DNA from: Neobacillus sp. SuZ13
GTDB lineage: Bacteria; Bacillota; Bacilli; Bacillales; Cytobacillaceae
DNA length: 64,000 nucleotides
Assembly (NCBI RefSeq): GCF_030123365.1
Contig: NZ_CP126107.1
Location: 2,031,501-2,095,500 of the forward strand
Direction: 5' to 3'
Position 1 is the first letter of the stretch, and each line of letters opens with the position of its first letter. Shown piece after piece: positions 55,876-63,279 of the stretch. The notes under the pieces are model-generated. The model was given only the letters and a program-made list of their open reading frames with translations, was not told where the DNA came from and ran no database searches. The position numbers were made by a program, and so were the translations under genes.

Positions 55876-55993
55876 GTTTTTTCTTATTCGTGAATATTTT
55901 ATCTTTATAAACAAGAAAAAACAAGAATAATTTTGCCTATTTTAAAAAATAAATTGTGAATTCAAGAAAAAATAATATAATATAAGAAAAAAC
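55876..55993. promoter_or_regulatory. Cluster of AAGAAAAAAC repeats, probable DeoR-family operators
   Basis: AAGAAAAAAC or one-base variants occur at 55913, 55964 and 55984 (plus strand) and 55876 (minus strand) in the 249-base gap between tkt and the DeoR-type gene. Copies three and four are 20 bp apart. DeoR regulators often bind A-rich direct repeats between divergent genes. Confidence 0.45.
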
Positions 55994-56022
55994 ATGCAAA
56001 AACACGGAGGCTGATCATTGTT

Positions 56023-56772
56023 ATGCTAAGAAAAGAACGACAAAGCAAAATTTTACAAATACTTGAAAAAGAAGGGAAAGTCGTTGCTAAGGAATTAAGC
56101 ATGAAATGGGATGTTTCCGAGGACACAATTAGACGGGATTTAAGGGAAATGGATTCATTAGGTCTTCTCAAAAGAGTACATGGCGGTGCCTTTCCTGCAT
56201 CTGCGAGCGCTTTAACATTTTCTGAAAGAACGGAAGAAAATATAGATGCCAAAAAAGAATTAGCCTTAAAAGCAGTGAAGATTATTAAAGATGGACAAGT
56301 TCTTTTAATAGATGGAAGTACAACCAATCTTTTTCTGGCTCAAGAAATTCCAATGGAGTTTAAAGGGACCGTTATTACCAATAGTCCCTCTATTAGTTTG
56401 GCATTATCAAAACATCCAAATACCGATATTATCCTTTTGGGTGGAACCTTTTTTAAGGAATCTTTTGTAACTGTAGGATTAGATGTAATTGAAGTGCTTA
56501 AAAATATTAGAGCCGATCTCTGTTTTTTAGGAGTGTATTCCCTGCACCCTGACTTTGGTATCAGCATCCCACATATAGAAGAGTCTTATGCTAAACGGCA
56601 GATGATTAAAAGTTCAAATAAGATTGCAACCCTGGTTACAAGAAGTAAACTTAATACGATTTCCAATTACTTGGTTGGTCCCGTTTCAGAACTTGATTAC
56701 TTAATTACGGAAGACGGTCCGCTAAGTCATAATTTAAACAAGTACATGGAATTCGATATTGAAATCATTTGA
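56023..56772 (+). CDS. DeoR/GlpR-family sugar-phosphate-responsive regulator
   Basis: The 249-residue regulator has an N-terminal DeoR winged HTH (3-58; KERQSKILQILEKEGKVVAK, VSEDTIRRDLREMDSLGLLK, RVHGGA) and a DeoRC effector domain (75-235; LLIDGSTTNLFLAQEI and a typical D-G-(S/T)-T phosphate-binding loop). The family senses phosphorylated sugars. It is divergent from tkt-tal and is the likely regulator of that operon and itself. The start at 56023 is 12 bases after GGAGG, slightly long; no better start exists. A terminator follows. Confidence 0.9.
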   Translation: MLRKERQSKILQILEKEGKVVAKELSMKWDVSEDTIRRDLREMDSLGLLKRVHGGAFPASASALTFSERTEENIDAKKELALKAVKIIKDGQVLLIDGSTTNLFLAQEIPMEFKGTVITNSPSISLALSKHPNTDIILLGGTFFKESFVTVGLDVIEVLKNIRADLCFLGVYSLHPDFGISIPHIEESYAKRQMIKSSNKIATLVTRSKLNTISNYLVGPVSELDYLITEDGPLSHNLNKYMEFDIEII

Positions 56773-56774
56773 CG

Positions 56775-56806
56775 AGCTGCTCAAATTTAAGAGCGGCTTT
56801 TTTTTA
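56775..56806 (+). terminator. Terminator of the DeoR-type gene
   Basis: GCTGCTC/GAGCGGC stem around AAATTTAA, then TTTTTTTT. Confidence 0.85.
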
Positions 56807-57050
56807 TGCGAATATAATAATGGACCTGCGGGCGTTTTCTGAAAATTTTATTTTTTTTGTTAAATCTATTTACTCTTAAATATAAGCGTGATACCATACT
56901 GTTAAGTAATGTTGTAAAAAAAATTACAAAAAGATAATTGTTAGTAATATTTACTACATAAAATATTCTTTTTACAATATTACTATCTTTAATAACAAAA
57001 GGAGGTCATATGAAGTAAGCATATTTCTATTTCTTCTAGACGGAATTTAT

Positions 57051-57064
57051 TGGAAACGTTTTCT
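57051..57064 (+). promoter_or_regulatory. cre-like site 1 before tctC
   Basis: TGGAAACGTTTTCT, 13 of 14 cre positions. Confidence 0.5.
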
Positions 57065-57309
57065 ATGACACATTGAGTTTAGGGGATAATTTATTCAAAA
57101 AAGAATACGTTAGAGTTTAGAAGAAGTCTTAGAGAGAGGATATTTATCTGAAGTAAACTGATCATAACAAAAGGGATGGGTTATGGAAGTTGAAAATGCT
57201 AGTTTCCCCTTGGGGGAATTTCCTCCGATTAGAAGATTATTTTTTTGAAACGATGATTGTGGGTTAATGTTTCTTAAAAATGATTAGACGGATGCATAAT
57301 CAGATAAAA

Positions 57310-57323
57310 TGTAAGCGCTATAA
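57310..57323 (+). promoter_or_regulatory. cre-like site 2 before tctC
   Basis: TGTAAGCGCTATAA, 13 of 14 cre positions. Confidence 0.5.
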
Positions 57324-57477
57324 AATGGGAGGGTGCGAATTGTCAAAGCAAAAATGCAAAAGTTAGCAAGTTTTATTTGAAAGACAAGTTTGCAGGCTTT
57401 ATAACTAAGTACTGTCTCGAAGTAAATGACGCATTTAAACAGGCTTAAAATTATCCATTTATATGAGGGGGATATAT

Positions 57478-58485
57478 ATGAAAAAAATTCTAACATCTGC
57501 ATTAGTGCTAGCGTTATCTGTTGGAACCTTGTTGGGGTGCACTGCTAAGACATCGGAAACTCCGAAAGCGGGTGAGCAAGCCAAAACTGAAAAATCGGAT
57601 TATCCAACTAAGCCAATTAAATTAATCGTCTCTTTTCCTGCAGGTGGAGGAACGGATTTAGGTGCTCGTCAGTTAACGCCTTATTTAGAAAAAGAATTAG
57701 GTGTTCCTGTAGTCGTTGAAAATAAAGCCGGAGGAGGCGGTTGGGTCGGATATTCGCAATTGCTTAGTTCTGATCCGGATGGTTACACAATTGGGTATGT
57801 GAATACACCTGGCCTGATTACTGGCTATGTCAATCCGACGGCGCAAAGAAAAGAAAATTTGGATAGCTTTGAGTTCATTATTAATCACGTAAAAGATGCA
57901 GGTGTGATTGCTGTACGTACGGATGAAAAGCGTTTTACGGATATCAAAGGATTAGTTGAGTATGCAAAGAAACACGAATTGTCGGCAAGCAGTAATGGTG
58001 TTGCTTCAGGAAATCACATTGCTGCACTGCAGATGAACAAAGAATTGGGAACCAAATTTAGATCCGTTCACTTCGGAGGAACATCTGAAGCGATTACCGG
58101 TGTGCTTGGCGGCCATGTAGATGTATTAATTGCCAAGGTAGGGGAAGTCAAAGAACCCGCAGCAGATAAACAATTGAAGGTGTTGGCTGTGATGATGCCG
58201 GAGCGTGTTCCTCAATTTCCAGACGTCCCTACAGTGAAAGAAGCTGTTGGTGTCAATATTGAAAACTATTCAATTCGAGGTATCGCCGGTCCTAAAGGAA
58301 TGGATCCTAAAATCGTAGCTAAGCTTCAAGCTGCGTTTGAAAAAGCTGAGAAAAATACAGAGCACGCCAAGAAAATGAGTGATATGGGGCTAAATATCGA
58401 TACCACCGAAGGTCCAGACTTTAAAGAAATGTTAAAGAAAGAAGAAACCAATGTAATAGAAATGAAGAAATTGTTGGGTTGGTAA
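57478..58485 (+). CDS. tctC: Tripartite tricarboxylate transporter binding lipoprotein (TctC/Bug)
   Basis: About 335 residues from ATG 57478 (GAGGGGG 7 bases upstream; the ORF opens five codons earlier). Lipobox VGTLLGCTA. The Bug fold signature follows: YPTKPIKLIVSFPAGGGTDLG (near 45-65), VVVENKAGGGGWVGY and SDPDGYTIGYVNTPG. It captures a carboxylate outside the cell for TctAB. Bug ligands range over citrate, other di/tricarboxylates and aromatic or sugar acids; this one is not predictable from sequence. It is first of a tctC-B-A operon. Confidence 0.92.
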   Translation: MKKILTSALVLALSVGTLLGCTAKTSETPKAGEQAKTEKSDYPTKPIKLIVSFPAGGGTDLGARQLTPYLEKELGVPVVVENKAGGGGWVGYSQLLSSDPDGYTIGYVNTPGLITGYVNPTAQRKENLDSFEFIINHVKDAGVIAVRTDEKRFTDIKGLVEYAKKHELSASSNGVASGNHIAALQMNKELGTKFRSVHFGGTSEAITGVLGGHVDVLIAKVGEVKEPAADKQLKVLAVMMPERVPQFPDVPTVKEAVGVNIENYSIRGIAGPKGMDPKIVAKLQAAFEKAEKNTEHAKKMSDMGLNIDTTEGPDFKEMLKKEETNVIEMKKLLGW

Positions 58486-58566
58486 TTTAACAGAATACTA
58501 GGCTAGCGTTAGTCTTGAGCAAAACGTCAGCCTAGTAAAGCTTTTAGGGAAAGGATTTGTTTTCGA

Positions 58567-59016
58567 TTGAAAAATTTAGGAATTTACCTTAGCTTATTCT
58601 TCCTACTCCTTGGTGTCATTGTTTTTTCACAATCATTTACGATGGGATATTATAGCGAATACGGTCCAGGACCAGGCTTGTTACCACTTTGGACTGGCGG
58701 TTTGATAATATTATTATCCTTATTCTATCTTTGGTTTTCGATCAAAAAGGAAATCATTCTCTTTGCTAAAGTGATGCCAAAAGGAGAAGGGTTCATCAAT
58801 GTATTAACTTGTATGGGCTCGCTCATTCTGTTCATGATCATCGTTCCCTTTACGGGTTTTCTCATTGGCAGTTCGATAACACTATTGCTGCTGTTTAAGC
58901 GAGGATACAAATGGCCTTGGGCTATAGGGTTATCGGTAACCGTTTCTTTTGTTGTATTTGGATTATTTGATGTGTTATTGCAGGTTCCACTGCCTGTAAA
59001 TGAATTTGGTTGGTAG
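58567..59016 (+). CDS. tctB: Tripartite tricarboxylate transporter small membrane subunit (TctB)
   Basis: The 149-residue four-helix membrane protein starts at TTG 58567; AAAGGA lies about 12 bases upstream, a rather long spacing. Helices: about 5-22, 37-57, 75-105 and 117-140. The YGPGPGLLPLWTGG segment (32-45) is the TctB hallmark (a PGP/PGxxP loop). It joins TctA to form the sodium- or proton-coupled channel. The next gene begins 14 bases after its stop. Confidence 0.88.
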   Translation: MKNLGIYLSLFFLLLGVIVFSQSFTMGYYSEYGPGPGLLPLWTGGLIILLSLFYLWFSIKKEIILFAKVMPKGEGFINVLTCMGSLILFMIIVPFTGFLIGSSITLLLLFKRGYKWPWAIGLSVTVSFVVFGLFDVLLQVPLPVNEFGW

Positions 59017-59030
59017 GAGGACAGGTTGAT

Positions 59031-60539
59031 ATGGAATCAGTAGGTTTTTTACTTGGAGGATTTGAAACGGCGCTTACTTGGACGAATTTACTTTATTGCC
59101 TGGTCGGGGTCACCTTCGGAATGTTAATTGGGGTATTGCCAGGACTTGGCCCCACTGCCGGAACCGCATTGCTTCTGCCGTTGACGTTCGCACTTGAACC
59201 GGTTTCCGCCATAATTATGTTATCTGGAATTTACTATGGTTCGATGTATGGCGGTACGATTACTTCCGTACTTATTAATACGCCGGGGGAAGCAGCATCT
59301 CTAATCACTTGTTTGGATGGGTATCCGTTAGCAAAACAAGGTCGAGCGGGAGTGGCTTTAGGAAGCGCCGGTATTGGTTCTTTTATTGGAGGTATCATTT
59401 CGATTATTGGTCTAGTGTTGGTGGGGCCGATTTTGGCTAAACAGGCACTCAAATTTGGTCCGCCAGAATTTTTCGCGATGGTGTCATTAGGACTCGCGTT
59501 ACTTCTCGGATTAATGGGAAAATCGTTGCTAAAAGGGATTCTTGGAGCGCTGTTTGGATTATCTTTGGCATTTGTCGGACAGGATCCAAGTTCAGGAATT
59601 ATCCGGTTTGCTTTTGGTGAAGCCCATCTCATGAATGGTTTCGATTTTATATCGATTGCTATGGGGCTTTTTGGTTTATCTGAATTATTTTTGAATGCAG
59701 AGGCAAGCATGAGTTCAAATGCTGAAGCGCTTCCGAAGGTTCAAGGTCTCCTTCCCCATCGTGAGGAGTGGAAACCGATGATGAAGTCCATTGGGAGAGG
59801 AAGTCTTTTAGGTTTCTTCATCGGATTAATTCCGGGGACTAATTCCGTTATTCCAACCATTTTGAGCTATTCCATGGAGAAAAAGTTGGCAAAGGATCCT
59901 TCCCGTTTTGGTAAAGGGGCGATAGAAGGAGTTGCTGGTCCGGAAACGGCTAACAATTCCTACTGTGGTGGTGCGCTAGTGCCTCTATTTACACTGGGAA
60001 TCCCAAGCTCCCCCGCCATAGCCGTCTTATTAGGCGCCTTTATCATGCATGGTCTGACACCGGGGCCAATGTTGTTCCAAAAGAATCCAGAAATGGTCTG
60101 GGGAATTATTGCAAGTATGTTCGTTGGGAATGCGATCTTGTTGATTATGAACTTGCCGATGGCCAATTTCTGGGCACGACTGACGTTGGTTCCATATCGT
60201 CTACTTTTCCCCATCATTTTGATGATTACCATCGTAGGAACTTACAGCTTGAATAATAGTTTGTTTGATGTAGGTGCGATGTTAGTGTTTGGTATCATAG
60301 GCTATTTCCTGAAAAAAGCTGAATTTCCTTTGGCTCCAATCATTTTAACCTATGTATTAGGAGTTCTCTTAGAAAAAACCTTATTGCAGTCGTTAACCAT
60401 TTTTGAAGGAAGTTTCTTTGGATTCTTCACGCGTCCAATCTCTGGAACGATTCTAACCATTGCGATTATTTCTATTGTTTTCAGCATCGTTGCTTCTATG
60501 AAAAATAGAAGATTAGTTACCGAAGATGTAGAGATGTAA
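59031..60539 (+). CDS. tctA: Tripartite tricarboxylate transporter large membrane subunit (TctA)
   Basis: About 502 residues from ATG 59031, preceded by AGGAGG; the frame opens seven codons earlier inside tctB. About twelve helices. The conserved GVLPGLGPTAGTALLLPLTF (near 33-52), GIYYGSMYGGTITSVLINTP (near 67-86), the mirrored second-half GLIPGTNSVIPTILSY and CGGALVPLFTLGIPSSPA are the diagnostic TctA repeats forming the substrate pathway. Complete. Confidence 0.94.
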   Translation: MESVGFLLGGFETALTWTNLLYCLVGVTFGMLIGVLPGLGPTAGTALLLPLTFALEPVSAIIMLSGIYYGSMYGGTITSVLINTPGEAASLITCLDGYPLAKQGRAGVALGSAGIGSFIGGIISIIGLVLVGPILAKQALKFGPPEFFAMVSLGLALLLGLMGKSLLKGILGALFGLSLAFVGQDPSSGIIRFAFGEAHLMNGFDFISIAMGLFGLSELFLNAEASMSSNAEALPKVQGLLPHREEWKPMMKSIGRGSLLGFFIGLIPGTNSVIPTILSYSMEKKLAKDPSRFGKGAIEGVAGPETANNSYCGGALVPLFTLGIPSSPAIAVLLGAFIMHGLTPGPMLFQKNPEMVWGIIASMFVGNAILLIMNLPMANFWARLTLVPYRLLFPIILMITIVGTYSLNNSLFDVGAMLVFGIIGYFLKKAEFPLAPIILTYVLGVLLEKTLLQSLTIFEGSFFGFFTRPISGTILTIAIISIVFSIVASMKNRRLVTEDVEM

Positions 60540-60545
60540 TCCAAT

Positions 60546-60689
60546 TTGGTGGAAGGAGATGTATTAGGAAGACTTTATCTCCATTTTATGGGCATTTTGA
60601 ATTCTGTCGACCTGCTTACAGCAGACCATGACGTGATGACCGATGGGCAAGTACCTTATTATCAAAAGTTGATGTTAGATCTTCATTAA
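60546..60689 (+). CDS. Short unidentified ORF in the tct operon
   Basis: A 47-residue frame follows tctA in the same frame after its stop (LYLHFMGILNSVDLLTADHD, VPYYQKLMLDLH). The only starts are TTG or GTG without a ribosome binding site; the GGAGAT inside it would suit a start further on, but none exists. It looks like the C-terminal scrap of a deleted enzyme gene. No family recognised. Confidence 0.3.
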   Translation: MVEGDVLGRLYLHFMGILNSVDLLTADHDVMTDGQVPYYQKLMLDLH

Positions 60690-60706
60690 AGTATGGAGGC
60701 ATAAAA

Positions 60707-60949
60707 ATGAGTATTATTACGACAACCGCTATTGTCGAAATAAATCAAACAGCTAATAATTTCCAATCGAGTATTGTTCTCCGTGTTAATAACCGAAGTC
60801 TGGATGTAAAGAGCATTATTGGTTTGAGTGTTACCCTTATTACTTCTAATGAGTATCATCTTGAAATTCATGGGACAGATGAAGAGGAAGCAAAAAAACA
60901 AATGGTTAATGTTTTTCAAAAGCACGGATTAAAGGTAGAACTAATTTAA
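60707..60949 (+). CDS. HPr/Crh-like protein lacking the phospho-histidine segment
   Basis: The 80-residue protein starts at ATG 60707 with GGAGG at correct spacing. Residues 12-80 follow the HPr fold: NQTANNFQSSIVLRVNNRSL aligns with HPr Q24-T-A-S-K-Y29 and the following strand, DVKSIIGLSVTL with the Ser46 region (Ser36 here), and EIHGTDEEEAKKQMVNVFQK with the last strand and helix. Counting back from Ser46, HPr His15 and Arg17 would align with Thr5 and Thr7, so the phosphotransfer site is absent and the first beta strand is missing. Ser36 is kept, raising a Crh-like regulatory role through HPr-kinase. HPr-like small proteins in sugar-acid operons are known but uncharacterised. Confidence 0.65.
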   Translation: MSIITTTAIVEINQTANNFQSSIVLRVNNRSLDVKSIIGLSVTLITSNEYHLEIHGTDEEEAKKQMVNVFQKHGLKVELI

Positions 60950-60974
60950 ATTTGGATGTTTATCTCGAGTGTTA

Positions 60975-61008
60975 AAAAGCCTGGGAACTGACCCCCAGGC
61001 TTTTAAAT
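60975..61008. terminator. Terminator after the HPr-like gene
   Basis: AAAAGCCTGGG/CCCAGGCTTTT stem with an 8-base loop; symmetrical A/T flanks. It would reduce read-through into the dehydrogenase gene. Confidence 0.8.
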
Positions 61009-61076
61009 AATGTGAGGGTTTGCAGTAAAGTGAACTCGATTCCTTGTTGCTAGGAATAATGAAAGGATGGGTAACG

Positions 61077-62135
61077 TTGTCTGAATCTTTTACAAGAGTA
61101 AATAAAGAAGAGTTGGAACGGTTTGTGTCCAATGTCTTTCAAGTTGCAGGCTTGAACGAGGAACATTCTTCGACAGTTGCAAAGCATCTTGTACTTGCAA
61201 ATCTTCGGGGAATTGACTCCCATGGGGTAAGTAGGGTGGATATTTACACCAAAAGACTGGATTTAGGCGTAACGGCAAAGACGACAGAAGGAAAGGTAGT
61301 AAAAGAATCTGCCGCGAGCATGTTAGTTGACGGAGGAAATGGTTTAGGCATTATTTTGGCAACGAGGGGAATGGAAATTGCGGTTAAAAAGGCGAAGGAA
61401 GCTGGGATCGCGGTTGTCGGGATTAAAAATTCATCGCATTGCGGAATGCTGGCGGACTATACCATGTATGCAGCAAAACACGATTGTATAGCTTTAGCCA
61501 CCACCAATGCACCATCTAGCATGGCGCCTTGGGGAGGAAGAGTGGGCTATTTTGGTACGAATCCCTTTTCCTATGGAGTACCTGCAGGTGAAGAGCAGGA
61601 TATAGTTTTTGATATGGCTACTAGTGTGGTAGCACGAGGCAGAATTACACTTGCTCGTAAAAATAATCAGCAAATCCCATTAGGATGGGCCATTACAAAG
61701 GATGGTCACCCAACCACGGATCCAGTCGCTGCGGCAGATGGTTTGGTACTTCCCGTTGGAGGACCCAAAGGGTATGGACTTGCCTTTTTAATGGAGGTAT
61801 TATCCGGTCTTTTAACGGGAGCAGCATTTGGTCCGTATATTGCGAGTTTATACAAAGATTTAGACAAAAACCAAAATGTTGGCCAATTTTTCTTTGTCAT
61901 GAGAGCGGATTTATTCGAAGAGTTAAAAGAATTTAAGAACCGCATGGATCAAATGATTAGAGAGGTCCGCCATATTCCTGCTGCTGAAGGATTTGAAAAA
62001 ATCTATTTGCCTGGAGAAATCGAATTAGAACGGACCGTGGAGAGGCAAACAATTGGAATCCCCTTATCAATTCATATTTTGAACGAATTGGAAGCAGTCG
62101 GAAGACGATATGGACTTCCTTTTCCTTTTAAATAA
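61077..62135 (+). CDS. Ldh-family (malate/L-lactate/ureidoglycolate-type) dehydrogenase
   Basis: About 352 residues from TTG 61077, which has AAAGGATGG 8-9 bases upstream; an ATG at 61059 and TTG at 61044 are alternatives. The Ldh_2 (YlbC/AllD/YiaK) NAD(P)-dependent family has its own non-Rossmann fold. Catalytic and binding segments: LANLRGIDSHGVSRVDIY (His in DSHG), VDGGNGLGIILA, VGIKNSSHCGMLADYTM (His in SHCG), FGTNPFSYGVPAG, DMATSVVARGRI and LPVGGPKGYGLAF. Substrates in the family are 2-hydroxy acids, including malate, sulfolactate and 2,3-diketo-gulonate. Beside a Tct transporter it probably oxidises the imported acid. Confidence 0.85.
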   Translation: MSESFTRVNKEELERFVSNVFQVAGLNEEHSSTVAKHLVLANLRGIDSHGVSRVDIYTKRLDLGVTAKTTEGKVVKESAASMLVDGGNGLGIILATRGMEIAVKKAKEAGIAVVGIKNSSHCGMLADYTMYAAKHDCIALATTNAPSSMAPWGGRVGYFGTNPFSYGVPAGEEQDIVFDMATSVVARGRITLARKNNQQIPLGWAITKDGHPTTDPVAAADGLVLPVGGPKGYGLAFLMEVLSGLLTGAAFGPYIASLYKDLDKNQNVGQFFFVMRADLFEELKEFKNRMDQMIREVRHIPAAEGFEKIYLPGEIELERTVERQTIGIPLSIHILNELEAVGRRYGLPFPFK

Positions 62136-62171
62136 AGAATATGCGAAGGTGAAACAAGTAGAAAGAATTTA

Positions 62172-62243
62172 CAAATTTCATTGGACTGTTACTTGACAGG
62201 AAGTTCATTTTTAGTGGATGGTGGAATGGTAAAATCAATCTAG
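62172..62243 (+). pseudogene. C-terminal remnant of a short-chain dehydrogenase
   Basis: One frame reads YLTGSSFLVDGGMVKSI and stops at 62241. This is the typical SDR C-terminus (Y.TG....VDGG). Nothing upstream in this frame belongs to the family, so only the last about 17-20 residues survive between the Ldh-family and FAH genes. Confidence 0.6.
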
Positions 62244-62261
62244 GAAAGAGGTAGGACAAAA

Positions 62262-62888
62262 ATGAACGCAATTCAGAACATCTACTGTGTAGGTCGAAAC
62301 TATAAACTGCATGCCCAGGAATTAAACAATGAAGTGCCAACATCTCCATTTCTTTTTGTCAAGCCAACTCATTCTCTTATATTGGCGGATGGACGTGATG
62401 TGAAGCTGCCAGGCGATCGGGGGGCTGTCCATTACGAGGTGGAACTAATAATTCATATCAGCAAAGAATATGAAAAGGGAATGAAGGTTGAGGAGCTTGT
62501 TGATCGCATAGCACTAGGCATTGACTTTACTCTTCGCGACGTTCAAAGCGAACTGAAACAGAAGGGTTACCCTTGGTTGCTTGCTAAGGGTTTTCCTAAC
62601 TCAGGCGTGTTGACGAAGTTCATCGAATTTCCAGGAGTTGAAGATTGCAAAAAAATTGATTTTTCTCTTATGAAAAATGGCGAACAGGTACAACGTGGCA
62701 ATATCAAAGATATGCTATTTGACTTGAGAACCATTATTGATTTCGTAGCCCTTAATTTTGGATTGGGGAAAGGCGATATTATATTTACTGGGACACCTGC
62801 TGGTGTAGGAGCTGTATTAGATGGCGATCGTTTCTCGTTAAACTGGGGACAAGAGGAGCTAGGCAAATTTACAGCTAAATTAGGTTGA
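62262..62888 (+). CDS. Fumarylacetoacetate hydrolase (FAH) family enzyme
   Basis: The 208-residue cytosolic enzyme starts after AGGTAGG. It has the FAH fold: IYCVGRNYKLHAQEL (near 6-20), FLFVKPTHSLI, the metal-binding Glu pair in HYEVELIIHI (near 66-76) and Asp in GIDFTLRDVQ, KGFPNSGVLTKF, and the C-terminal GDIIFTGTPAGVGAV. Family members cleave C-C bonds in 2,4-dioxo acids (acylpyruvases, oxaloacetate decarboxylase FAHD1-like) or hydrate and isomerise catechol products; the short length suits the acylpyruvase group. It lies in a putative organic-acid operon with the Ldh-family gene. Confidence 0.85.
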   Translation: MNAIQNIYCVGRNYKLHAQELNNEVPTSPFLFVKPTHSLILADGRDVKLPGDRGAVHYEVELIIHISKEYEKGMKVEELVDRIALGIDFTLRDVQSELKQKGYPWLLAKGFPNSGVLTKFIEFPGVEDCKKIDFSLMKNGEQVQRGNIKDMLFDLRTIIDFVALNFGLGKGDIIFTGTPAGVGAVLDGDRFSLNWGQEELGKFTAKLG

Positions 62889-63279
62889 GTTAGAGGAATC
62901 TTTCAATTTGGCAAGTAACGTAGAAATTAATTTAAAATTTTTATATTGGTTTTTCGTTCTCAGTAGAAAAAGGAGAATAGGGCATTAAAATGACCATGTT
63001 CTCTTTTTTTCTATTAGTAATTTCCTCTTATTTTTTCTCCGCTGTTTCTTAACTATTTCTTTCACCAAAGCGACGCTACCAAACGATGGTTTTTCCTTAT
63101 CTTTTGGTATAGGAACCTTTTGTCTTCCCTCTGACGTCTAGGAAGTATATTTAGTTCTTTTAACATTTATGATAGTATGTGGCAGGCAAAACCTTTATAG
63201 ATTTCATATCAAAGTAATAGAAACTTTATGGTATGATGTAGAATATGTACCGTTATCATTACAATATAGGAGAAAAGTC
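62889..63279. other. Intergenic region before the RpiR-type gene
   Basis: It contains a terminator-like structure at 62970-63010 (GGAGAA...TTCTC with A and T tracts) closing the FAH operon, and a TATGAT -10-like hexamer near 63231 that could serve the regulator gene. No coding frame was seen. Confidence 0.5.

Larger units (their letters stand above)
56807..57477 (+). promoter_or_regulatory. Long regulatory region before the tct operon
   Basis: The 670 bases contain an 18-bp palindrome TTGTAA-A6-TTACAA (56912-56929); AGTAATATT/AATATTACT inverted arms (56943-56987); AAAGGAGGTCAT directly followed by ATG-AAG-TAA (57010-57018), a two-codon ORF with a perfect ribosome binding site; and two cre-like sites (57051-57064 and 57310-57323). 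No ordinary gene was seen. The palindrome is a candidate operator for the RpiR-type protein encoded at 63280. Confidence 0.5.

Noticed and set aside
57284..57502. Minus-strand 72-residue frame before tctC
   Set aside because: No ribosome binding site and no recognisable motif; it runs across the tctC start and a cre-like site.
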